Assembly (NCBI RefSeq): GCF_026212465.1
Contig: NC_080048.1
Coordinates: forward strand, 25,069,733-25,133,732
Length of the DNA: 64,000 nt
DNA from: Amaranthus tricolor
Lineage: Eukaryota; Streptophyta; Magnoliopsida; Caryophyllales; Amaranthaceae
Reading direction: 5' to 3'
A program made the translations under genes and the position numbers. Shown here in pieces: positions 1-14,627 of this stretch. Under the pieces are notes generated by a model, which made no database searches, was not told where the DNA came from, and saw only the letters and a list, made by a program, of their open reading frames with translations. The stretch's first letter is position 1. Each line of letters opens with the position of its first letter.

Positions 1-1000
1 GAAATGGCGAATGAAGCCCCATTCGGTCGAATGACACCTCAATTCGGCCGAATGGGGGTCTTTTTCTGCGCGACTTGTTTTCTTCGCAAGTTTATTCCCG
101 AGGGCTTTTAGGGCTTATTACCCCTTTTGTTCCTTAGCTTATAAACACCCCATTGTATCTGAATAAACGGGATGCCTAGTTTGAGTGCCTTAGTGCCTCA
201 TTTTAGAACATCAAACCCTTTAATGCTTTCTCTAGTTTTTGCCCTAATATGGATTTGTAGTTCTTTATTTATGCTTTCATCCATTTTCATGTCACTTCAT
301 TTATGTAAGTTTATTTCTTTAATGCTTTGATGTCTTTATTGCTTTCCTCTATTGCTTATTTCTATTGCTTTCCTTTAATGCTTTCATTTAATGCTTTCTT
401 AGTTTAGATAAAATGCTTTCATGTTCTTGAGTTCCTTTAATGCTTTTCGTGTTTATTGCTTTTATCTCTAGTATGTTAGAGTAGTTTCTTTAGGGTTTTA
501 GGTTAAAGAAACCCTAAGTTTGGTCTTGTCTTCAATGTTTAGGATTAGGGTTGGGGTTGATGATGGTTGTTGATAGATATTCGATTCGAACTTTGTCCTG
601 CCACTCCTAGAGAGACATAGGGTGATTATAGGTTGTTCATGTGGTTTATATGGTCACCAACTTCCTCTCAATATCTAGAGTGTCTTGAATGATTATCGTT
701 CGAACTCCCTTGACCTAGCTTATCTTTATTTCCAATAGACCATCCTAAAGTGGACGTAGTCTACTCCCCGCTTGTCTTTCATTGTTGAGTTTCGCTTCTT
801 ATTCTTGTTATTAGTTAAGTTCACCCACCAACCTACCTTCCATATAACCTTCCACACTAAGTCTTTAGTCTAGCATCCCTTGTCCTTGTGGTTCGACCCC
901 CGACTTACCATTGCACTCGTTGTAGTAGTATCAGGGTGATTATAAATATTGCTTGTATAACTTGGTTCTTAGTATTAACGACGTACTAGAAACCGGTTAT
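1..1000 (+). mobile_element. LTR-retrotransposon-like noncoding DNA
   Basis: No coding region is visible here. The first 60 bases carry two palindromic blocks of the form TTCG-NN-CGAA. They are followed by a stretch (about 60-150) that resembles the reverse complement of about 59,870-59,990 at the other end of the window: both have a TTCTGC-like block, TTTTCTTC, GAGGG and TAGGGCTT in the same order. The block near 885-1000, with a 'TGTGGTTCGACCCC' phrase, is of the kind seen in the untranslated parts of plant Gypsy elements. I infer a Gypsy (possibly Athila-like) fragment, but no LTR boundary or protein confirms it. Confidence 0.35.
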
Positions 1001-1255
1001 CATAAACTAAAAACAAAAATTAATTTATTAAAAAATAATTTAATAATTAAAATTATTTATAATGAATGAGTAAAAGTTTGAATTATTAATTTATCAATTT
1101 TTGTTAACATTAAAAACTAAGTGTGTATATTATTCATTTTGTTTTTAATTTTTATTTTATTTTTGTCTTTTGTCATCTCTTTATCTCATATAATTGTGCA
1201 CTCTTTTTTTAATAGTAGTCCACTTTCCTTACTCAACTAACCTCCTATTTTTTTT

Positions 1256-1263
1256 TATATAAA
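1256..1263 (+). promoter_or_regulatory. TATA box of the protease gene
   Basis: TATATAAA lies 69 bases before the ATG at 1332, after a pyrimidine-rich stretch. This spacing would give a leader of about 40 nt. The C/T-rich, A-ending leader up to 'AACAATAATGG' is typical for plant genes. Confidence 0.6.
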
Positions 1264-1331
1264 CTCTTCTTCACCTCTCCTTTCCTATCACAAATATCAT
1301 TTCCCCTCTTTTCTTCATCTCTCCAACAATA

Positions 1332-5469
<4,138 letters not shown>

Positions 5470-6019
5470 GCACCTAACATTGCAGCTAAAATAGATTTCT
5501 CGACTTTGTCATTAATCAGATGATGCTGGAGGACTACTGCTGCTCAAGTTGGCTTCTCGTATCAAGGAAAAGTCGTATTCTTCACCATGCATCATTTCCT
5601 TCTGCTTGGTGGTTTTGTATATATGCTCTAAATCGCACTAAGAAACTTTATGGGAATTAATCCATGTTAAAGACATGGGAATTGGAATATTGCACATTCG
5701 CTTTAAGTAATTACTGATTTGTGTATACAGTTTCACCTATATTCAGTTATTATGAATTACTGATTCGATCTGCTACTAAGAATATCTTGTGTGTTCTTGA
5801 TTGCTAACTACGAGTTAGTTATCTTAAATAAGATCCATGATTTTCTCGGTCTTGAACTCCGACCATGACCTTCAATTTTACATTGAACACAAATTGTAAT
5901 CAAGAATAATGTAGAATTAGTATGAATTTATGGCTTCATCATTATTAATCAATCAACTCAAATATATATACAAAGCTAATCTTAAAATTACCTTGACTTA
6001 GGCTACTAGAAATTTAAGA
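5470..6019 (+). other. 3' flank of the protease gene
   Basis: This holds the presumed 3' UTR of the protease (to somewhere near 5,700-5,800, with several AATAA-like words) and then AT-rich DNA. I see no gene or repeat. Confidence 0.5.
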
Positions 6020-6540
6020 AACAATACCCTCTCAAGTAAGAGCATGAGTGTTCAAATGCCCAACTTGGAGCCAAGATAGTCAAACTGTGACATTCCAAGT
6101 GCCTTGTGAAGATGTCGGCCAATTGGGAAGTAGTTGGGATATAGAATGGAAAAATCAAACTTTCAACAATTACATCTTGAACAAAATAACAATCAGCTTC
6201 AATGTATTTGGTTCATTCATGAAAAATCGTATTCTTTGCGATGTGCAAAGAAAACTGACTATCACAAAACAACTTGATTGCCTTTGGGTGGTGCACACCC
6301 AAATTCAACAATAAGCCTTTAAGCCACTCCAGCTCACAAGTAACTGCCGCCATAGAGCGATATTTGGCCTCTGATAAAGACATCGACACAGTGGGTTGCT
6401 TTTTAGTCTTCCAAGAGATAGCAGAATACCCGAGAAATACCAACCAACCCATGATTGAGCGATGAGTAAGAGGACAACTCGCCCAATCCGAATCACACTA
6501 ACCACGCAAGGTGAGATCACTATCAGCACTCAACATGATA
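6020..6540 (-). pseudogene. Ty1/Copia pol fragment (RNase H end), broken
   Basis: Read on the minus strand from about 6540, the translation gives the end of a Copia polyprotein: a CDSDWASCPLT block, then GYSAISWKTKKQPTVSMSLSEAKYRSMA-type RNase H sequence, TCELEWLKGLLLNLGVHHP, CDSQFSLHIAKN, then a TKYIEADCYFVQD block and an ADIFTRHL tail near 6110. At least two in-frame stops interrupt it: one in the LRGW-like motif (TAG for TGG) and one just after FHE (TGA where CGA is usual). Both fit C-to-T decay. Nothing of integrase, protease or LTR is present, so this is a truncated relic. Its upstream end butts against the satellite array that starts at about 6541. Confidence 0.85.
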
Positions 6541-9500
6541 CAAAGTAATTTCACGCATATGACTATTGTTTTCAATCCTAACCATTTCAAAACAATAATG
6601 TATACTAATTAGTGTTGTGTGCCAAGTTTTATGCCAAACAAACCAAGTTTGAACTACTTAAAGCTAGTAAGTGCCAAAAAAGCTTAAAAAACCTTAAAAA
6701 CGAAACTTAGCACATAACTTCAAGTATATGACTATTTTTTTCAATTCTAACCATTTCAAAACAATTATATATACTAATTAGTGTTGTGTGCCAAATTTCA
6801 AGGCAAACAAACCAAGTTTGAACTAATTAAAGCGAATAAATGCCAAAAAGCTTAAAAGAACCTTAAAAACAAAACTTACTACGTAATTTCAAGCATATGA
6901 ATATTGTTTTTAATTCTAAGATTTTCAAAACAATTATATATACTAATTACTAATGTGTGCCAAGTTTCATGCCAAATAAATCAAGTTTGCACTACCTTAA
7001 GCGAGTAAATGCCAAAACAACTTTAAAATGTTTAAAACGCAACTTAACACGTAATTGCAAGCACATGACTATGTTTTTCAATTCTAAGCATTTTAATACA
7101 ATAATATATACAAAATAGTATTGTGTGCTTAGTTTCATTCCAAACAAACCAAGTTTAAACTACTTTAAGCAAGTAAATGTTAAAAAAAACTTATAAAACC
7201 TTAAAAACGCAACTTAGCACGTAATTTCAAACATATGACTATTGTTTTCAATTCTAATCATTTCAAAACAATAACATATACCAGTGTTGTGTGCCAAACT
7301 TAATGGCAAACAAACGAAGTTTGACCTACATTAAGCGAGTAAGTGCTAAAAAAAGCACCAAAAACCTTAAAAACGCAACTTAGTACGTAATTTAAGACAT
7401 ATGACTATTGTTTTCAATGCTAACCATTTCAAAACAATATATATACTAATTAATGTTGTTTGCCAAGTTTCATGGCAAACAAACCAAGTTTGAACTAATT
7501 AAAGCGAATAAATGCCAAAAACCTTAAAAAAACCTTAAAACAAAACTACGTAATTTCAAGCATATATACTAATTATTGATGTGTGCCAAGTTTCATGCCA
7601 AACAAACCATGTTCGAACTACCCAAAAAAAGCATAAAAAACCTTAAAAACGCAACTTAGCACGTAATTTCAAGCATTTGACTATTGTTTTTAATTCTAAC
7701 CATTTCAAAACAATAATATGTACCAATTAATGTTATATGCCAAGTTTCATGCCAAACAATCCAAGTTTGAACTATTTTAAACAAGTAAGTGCCAAAAAAA
7801 GCTTAAAAGGATTAAAAAAAACGCAAATTCATAAGTAATTTCAAGCACATGTGTATTTTTTCACTTCAAACCATTTCAATACAATAATATATACGACATA
7901 GTGTTGGGTGCCAAGTTTAATGCCAAATAAACCAAGTTTGAACTACTTTATGCAAGAAAAAGTGCAAAAATGTTTAAAAAAACTTAAAAACACAACTTAG
8001 TACGTAATTTCAAGTATAAATGACTATTGTTTTCAATTCCCACCCTTTTAAAACAAGAATATATACTAGCTAGTGTTGTGTGTCAAGTATCATGCTAAAC
8101 AAACCAAGTTAGAACTACTTTAAGCGAGTAAGTGTCACAAAAGCTTAAAAAACTTTAAAAACGCAACTTAGCACCTAATTTCCAGCATATGACTATTGTT
8201 TTCATTTCTATCCATTTCAAAACAATAACATATGATAAATAGTGTAGTGTGCCAAATTTCATGGCAAACAAACCAAGTTTCAACTACTTTAAGCGAGTAA
8301 GTGCCAAAAAAGCTTAAAAAACCTTAAAAACGCAACTTAGCAAGTAAATTCAAGCTTATGACTATTGTTTTCAATTCAAACCATATGAATACAATAATGT
8401 ATACAAAATAGTGTTGTGTGCCACGTTTCATGCCAAACGAACTAACTTTGAACTACTTTAAGCGAGTAAATGCTAAAAAAGCTTAAAAAACCTTAAAAAC
8501 GCAACTTACCATGTAATTTCAAGCATATGACTATTGTTTTCAATTCTAACCATTTAAAAATAATAACTATACCAAATAGTACTGTGTTCCAAGTTTCATG
8601 GCAAACAAACCAAGTTTGAACTTTAAGCGAGTAAGTGCTAAAAAAAGCATAAAAAAACCTTTAAAAACGCAACTTAACACGTAATTTTAAGCATATGACT
8701 ACAGTTTTCAATTCTAACCATTTCGAAACAATAATATATACTAATTAGTGTTGTGTGCCAAGTTTCATGTCAAACAAATCAAGTAAGAACTGCTTTATGC
8801 AAGTAAGTGCCAGAAAAACTTATAAAACATTAAAAACGCAACTTAGCACGTAATTTCAAGCATATGACTATTGTTTTAAATTCTAACCATTTCAAAATAT
8901 TAACATATACCAAATAGTATCGTGTGCCATGTTTTGGCAAACAATCTAAGTTTGAATTCCTTTAAGCGAGTAAGTGCCAAAGAAACTTAAAAAACCTTAA
9001 AAACGTAACATAGCACGTAATTTCAAGCATATAACTATTGTTTTTAATTCTAACCATTTAAAAACAATAATATATATTAATTAGTGTTGTGGGCCAAGTT
9101 TCATGCAAAACAAACCAAGTTCGAACAACTTAAAGCGAGTAACTGCCAAAAACGCTAAAAAAATCTTAAACACGCAACTTAGTATGTAATTTCAAACATA
9201 TGACTATTTTTTTCAATCCTAACCATTTCAAAACAATAATGTATACTAATTAGTGTTGTGTGCCAAGTTTTATGCCAAACAAACCAAGTTTGAACTACTT
9301 AAAGCCAGTAAGTGCCAAAAAGCTTAAAAAAACCTTTAAAAACCTTAAAAAAACCTTAAAAACGAAACTTAGCACGTAACTTCAAGTACATGACTATTTT
9401 TTTCAATTCCAACCATTTCAAAACAATAGTATATACTAATTAGTGTTGTGTGCCAAATTTCAAGGCAAACAAACCAAGTTTGAACTACTTTAAGCGAGTA

Positions 9501-9740
9501 AGTGCAAAAAAAGGCTTAAAAAATCTTAAAAACGCAACTTAGCATGTAATTTCAAGTATATAACTATTATTTTCAATTCTAACCATTTGAATACAATTAT
9601 ATACACCAAATAGTTTCATGTGCCAAATTTTATGTCAAACAAACCAAGTGGACGTAATTTCATGTGCCAAATAAAGCTTAAAAAACCTTAAAAACGCAAC
9701 TTAGCACGTAATTTCAAGTATATGACTATTGTTTTCAATT
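6541..9740. repeat. Satellite-like tandem array, ~169-bp monomer, ~19 copies
   Basis: The word GTTTGAACTACTTTAAGCGA and its variants recur about every 168-170 bases (near 6648, 6807, 6985, 7150, 7318, 7488, 7765, 7937, 8108, 8278, 8447, 8605, 8780, 8949, 9118, 9288, 9478). Each copy also has CAATTCTAACCATTTCAAAA, TGTGCCAAGTTTCATG and ACGCAACTTAGCACGTAATT. One copy near 7,560-7,610 is shortened by about 45 bases. The copies diverge by point changes and A-run length, so the array is old or not well homogenised. The monomer length is in the range of plant centromeric or subtelomeric satellites, but a location cannot be told from one array. No open frame crosses it. Confidence 0.92.
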
Positions 9741-10651
9741 CACGGAGAAGAATGGGTTGCTCGTCTCCTCCTTTGCACTGTCAAGTTGTAAAAGTAGGAG
9801 CGCAAAAAATAATATGCTCCCGTTTCCACAACTATATAATACAAGTTTATTTAAGTAACGTTGCATCATATAGCGTCATAATTATTTAAATATAAGTAAG
9901 ATTTAGTACTACTTGTAGAAGGACCAGTGGACCCGCAATAATGTCACTAGCTAGCTGTTTTCCTTTTCTTTATCAAAGCAAATCGATACAAAAGTTTGTA
10001 GAGGAAAGCATGTGCGAGATTGGCCTAGCTATTAGATGTGATATCAAGCAAGTCTTGGTTAAGGAGTTCTAAAAAGATCCGTTGCATCAAAATTCCGGAC
10101 TTGTCGACAGACAAATATCTTGAAACAAGTACCCAATAGTAAATGTGACCATAATCTAAATTTGCATCATATCCTCAGCATCAAAAAGAATGTATCAGCT
10201 TTATTGAGTTTTTTCAATTACATTTTTTATGGAAAAAGAAAAAGTATTTTCAACCTAAATTTAGAGACTGTTTAAATTCAAACTCAATGAATTTGAGTTT
10301 AGATTTGAATTCAAAAAAAAAAATAGAGGTTTGATTTTTCTAGATCCTACCCGGCCAGATAAAGGAAATCAAATAATAATTTAATTATCAAGTAAAATAA
10401 TAATAACTCATTGAGATAGAGGAAACAATAATTAATATATTTCTATTATCATCTCCTCCAAATACAATATGTAACATTGAATAAAATACTATGAAAATTG
10501 AAATAGTGTTATATGTTGTATATCATATCTCACAAGATAAAGTTTATTAGAAATGTTTAGGTAATAACCTAAGTAGTAAGTACGTATAAGAAGAATCTTT
10601 TAGTAAAAATCTCCCACATAAGTTGGGACTAAATATAGCAGCTCAAGTCAA
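9741..10651. other. Intergenic DNA after the satellite
   Basis: The satellite stops abruptly at about 9740, at CAATTCACGGAG. The remainder is AT-rich and ends in the presumed 3' UTR of the minus-strand gene whose stop is at 10652. I see no gene or transposon. Confidence 0.5.
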
Positions 10652-12281
10652 TTATCTCTTGCAAACTACCCCAGCCTCACCATGCATTTCACTAACACAA
10701 TTCATGTGGGCAAGCTCCGAGGCCTCCAATGAACTCTCCTCTTGATGATAAACCTTAAACCTTGAAGCCAAACAATCAGTAGCAAAAATACTACTACTTA
10801 CATACTCTTTTTCTCCTCCCATAACCACCATTGGAGCTCTTACATTCACTTTGCTAACATACTCATCTCCATAAGTTTTCCCCAACACACCATCAACTTT
10901 TCCGGTTAATGAGTAGAACTTGAATCCTAAATCAAGATGAGCGAAGCAATCTTCGTTCGTAATTCCATAATTGTGAACTCTAGAATATTCTTGAGTGATA
11001 GGTACAACTTTAGTTGTGATCTTGAGTATTCCTTGGACTTCAACAGTGATAGTATTGGTTTCAAAGGTAGTTCGTGTTATGGTGACTTGTGGGGTGGATG
11101 TAGACTTCCACTCGTATCCAACAGTTTCCTCAAGGTAGATGGGTTCGCCATCAAAAGCTATGGATAAACGATCATTGGCATCATCCCATGTAGAGGTCTT
11201 CTTGGCTCTAACGAAGAGGCGATGGTTATCGAACAGGACTCCGATCGACTCAACCCATGTAAAGTCACGTCTCAAGTTGTTGTTTCTTTTTCCAATGAAG
11301 TGTGCATTTATGTGGAGGTTTGAGTCTGTGACTAGGCAAAAGTCTTGGTCTTTTTTGCCATGGAAGTAGAAGGTGATTCCGTCTCCACCAATGAAACGAG
11401 GGTCTTGGCATACAGCTCTTGGATAGTCACAACCTACGTACGTACACAATCCAGCCACAAATAAAAGGAATTTCAGAATTAATTTTAGTTAATTGTAAAT
11501 GTGTTATTGTTGGAATGGTTTATCTCACATATTTTGCACACTTTATAAGTTATTGGAGACCTTCTTTCCATTGTCATATGGTTTTGGAATAATATATATA
11601 TCTAGCTTCTTGGGTTATGAAGTTGTACACCTTGTGTATCTCTCCATTAACATGTTGGCGTTTATAATAAGTCTAGTCTAATTTAACAGTTATGTAATTG
11701 TTCTTAACATATTTTTCCAGAATTAGGTTTGCATTGAATGAGTTCCTAGATCAAATTATAGATTAATTAAGAAAAGAAATTGAAGAGAATAGAGGCTTAC
11801 TGCAAACGGGCTTGCAAGTAACACAATCAACTTGACATGAAGTAGGGCAATTAGCAGGACAAAGAAGGGGTTGATTGTAGCATTGTCCATAGTACTTGTT
11901 CCTGCATCGAACTCTCTTCCTAGCGGCAACACCAGAAGAATTAGGAGAAGATGGAGTTGGAGTGTAGGGTGGTGATGGTGACGATGGTATTGGGCTTGGG
12001 GGTGTTTTATTATCATCATCATCATCATCATGACCATCATGTTGTGGTGGTGATGAACCAGGGACACACATAGGTTTGCAAGAAGGACATTCAACAGTAC
12101 AAGTATCAGGACAAAACTTAGGACAAACATGGGGCAAGTTATAGCAATGCTTGTACTTCTTGATTTTACATGTTGCATTTGAAGGATTTTTAGCAATTCC
12201 AGGAGGAGTTGCACCCTCTATCATAATACCCAAAACTAAGACAACAAACCCAAGATATAACAACATCTTGGGTAAAGCCAT
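10652..12281 (-). CDS. Root-cap/LEA-related secreted cysteine-rich protein
   Basis: Two exons on the minus strand, 12281-11801 and 11433-10652, join at a GTAAGC donor and a GTACGTAG acceptor to give 420 residues. An N-terminal hydrophobic signal peptide (about 1-23) is followed by two similar cysteine blocks (about 38-72 and 126-160), each with a C-x7-C-Y-N-x-P-x2-C-P core and ending in CKPxC. They are separated by a linker rich in Asp, Pro and Ser (about 73-122). The C-terminal part (161-420) begins CDYPRAVCQDPRFIGGDG and has GDGITFYFHGKKD, which is characteristic of the plant 'root cap' family (Pfam Root_cap). The family is described as secreted or LEA-related; the biochemical role is unknown. 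I chose the ATG at 12281 because it is followed by GC and begins the signal peptide. The gene looks intact. Confidence 0.88.
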
Positions 12282-12412
12282 TATTTCATACAAGTTCTCG
12301 CAATATATTCTTACAAAAAAAAAACAAAGATAGCTAATTATGGTTTGGTATTACGAGATAAACAAGAGATTAGATAAAAGGAATGATATCTAGCAAACAA
12401 TGCAAACCAAGT

Positions 12413-12422
12413 CCTTATATAA
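12413..12422 (-). promoter_or_regulatory. TATA box of the root-cap-like gene
   Basis: On the minus strand TTTATATAAG lies about 135 bases before the ATG at 12281, leaving a leader of roughly 100 nt. The assignment rests on sequence and position only. Confidence 0.45.
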
Positions 12423-12923
12423 ACGTGTACTTCCAAGTTAGTAGGGTCGTCCCTAGGATAGTTTTGAGGTGCAACCACTTAGGGTCCAACTCATAAAAAG
12501 ACCTAATAAATTAAGTTAATCCTTATAATTATAAATTAGTATTTACTTAAATGGCTTTTAGGGTAAATTGAACTTGCAGCATTAGGTTTTTTAATTAAGC
12601 GCATGACTACTGAACTACATAGTTGAAAAAAAAAATAACCGCAACTTTACTTATATAAGAGTTTTTTTTCTATTTTTCGCCTAGGGTCTGAATGTCACGA
12701 ACAGCATGTTAGAAAAATAAATACCAGTCTTCGATCCCTTAACTTGTTTCAGATGTCAGGTCAACGTATTTCAATTCAATAAACAGCTAAACTGCATGTG
12801 CATGGCGGTTCAACGATTTAATTATGAGAATGTTGCGCAATTGAAGCTCAAAGCCTTATATAAAACTGCAGAAAAAAAAATATACAAAAAAGAGGACCTT
12901 TAATTGTTAATCAATTTTGCGAT
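12423..12923. other. Intergenic DNA, upstream region of the root-cap-like gene
   Basis: AT-rich DNA between the presumed minus-strand promoter and the left end of the CACTA element. I see no coding sequence or named repeat. Confidence 0.45.
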
Positions 12924-12926
12924 TGC

Positions 12927-12956
12927 CACTACAAGAAAACTTGTTTTTAGCAACGA
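12927..12956 (+). repeat. Left terminal inverted repeat of CACTA-1
   Basis: Starts CACTACAAGAAAACTTGTT and runs into TTTAGCAACG. It pairs with 20035-20064. It is followed by subterminal GTTGC/GCAAC words up to about 13,190. Confidence 0.95.
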
Positions 12957-13189
12957 CTATATTTTTTTCGTTGCGAAAAATACAAGTTGTTGCAAAATCC
13001 GTTGTTGTTGCTAAATAATCGTTGCCATAAAAAAAATATACTTCCCCACCCCTTAGAATAATTTCCCGGTATAACCCAATTTTTTGCAACAAACAATTTA
13101 GTTGTTAAAATTAAATAAATAATTCGTAACTGTATATATTGTTGCGAAAAATATTTGAATATACAGATACAATAAAGTCGTTGCAAAAA

Positions 13190-14627
13190 ACCTTATACTA
13201 ATAATTTTTTTTTCATTTCCCTCTCAAAACAGTTTCCCAATCCCTCATAATCGCATTCCTTCCCTCGAAATTTCAGAATCCCATACGGCGCCCATACCAT
13301 TCCCTCACAAACCCGATTCCCTCACAAGCCCTAATCCCGCACACCGGAGGTAAGCGATTGCCGCCTGCACATCGGAGCGTCTGCCGCCTGCATGCCGGAG
13401 TTTCAGCCGCCTTCTGCACACCGGTGCTGCCGCTACGCTACCCTTCAACCGCCTTTGAACCCACGACATGTAGTTTTATTTTTTTTTGCCTTTTTTTCTT
13501 TAAATTTCTTGTTCTTGTTTCTTGTTGTTTTCAATTTATGGGTTGTTCTTTGAATTTCTTGGGCTTTGTTGTAATTACCAGATTAATGTATGTGTATTTC
13601 ATCAGTTTGAAATGTTGGGTTGTACGTATTTTCAGTCTTGGCAGTGCGAAGGAACAAGAGTTCGCCTTTTTGTTGGGCTTTGTTCTAATTATCAGATTTA
13701 TGTATGTGTATTTCATGATTTTGAAATGTTGGGTTGTATTTCATGACATAGATTAACCTTTTTCTTTGCCACTGAGGATTTACAATTAGATCTTGCGGGC
13801 TTAATTACTTGCGTTTTTTGGGGGTTTATGTTTGTGTGTTTTTTTGTATTGAAAACTACTTGCGTTTGTTTTGGATTTATACCGTTTCTTGAATAAGGTG
13901 AGATTGCTTTTGATTTATATGGATAATTTATGAAAATGTGAGATTCTTCCAAAGTAATGCTAAGAAAAAATTGATGGAGTTACTTCAAAATTGAAGTTCT
14001 AGATGATAAGATTAAAGCAAAAGTAAGTTTTTTTGGCCTATGATTTCACTGTGTAAGGTTTTGATGTCATGGTGGAATTAGTTTTTCTTTTCAAATTGAA
14101 GCAAAAGAACTCATTTTTTGCGATTGTGATGATACATACTTGATGAGGGAAAAGATTTTTAGTTTATTTGTTTTAGATTATAATGAAGCCTAGTAAAATG
14201 GTTCATGTGAACTTCTTAAATTGTTCTTGTTTATTCAAGTTGATTTGTCTAAGTTGATTTGTCATGTATTGAAAATATTTTCTAAATTGATTTGTCATGC
14301 ATACATTGGAAAAAATGGTAATCTTTGTTCTTGTTTTTATTGTTAAATTGTTCTTCAAACAACTTAGAGTTAAAATTCTCTCTCACATAGTCGTTAAATT
14401 GTTATTCAAGTTGTTAAAACTGTTCTTGTGTTTCATTCAAAAATTTAAATTGTTCTTGTTCTTTTTGAATCGCTAAATTGTTCTTCAAACAACTCAAAAT
14501 TAAATTGTTCTACAAGTTGTTAAATTGTTCTTGTTCTTGTATTAACTGTTAACAATATTATAAGGAGTTCTTGGTGATATTATTGAATGTCATATAATCT
14601 AATTACTATAAAGTTTAAATATAGGAA
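13190..14627 (+). other. 5' leader and leader intron of CACTA-1
   Basis: A GC-richer leader (about 13,210-13,450) has repeated GCCGCCTGCA words. A GTAAGC donor at 13,349 and an ATATAG acceptor at 14,624 suggest a 5'-UTR intron that ends three bases before the ATG at 14,628. A segment of about 62 bases at 13,562 is repeated at 13,676 with few changes. The reading frames here are not protein-like. Confidence 0.45.

Noticed and set aside
11756..12214. 152-codon minus-strand ORF rich in Leu and His
   Set aside because: Overlaps exon 1 of the root-cap-like gene in another frame. The His run is the Asp-repeat codons shifted.
13358..13756. 132-codon ORF in CACTA-1
   Set aside because: It lies across the leader and leader intron of the element, with a duplicated segment and no domain.
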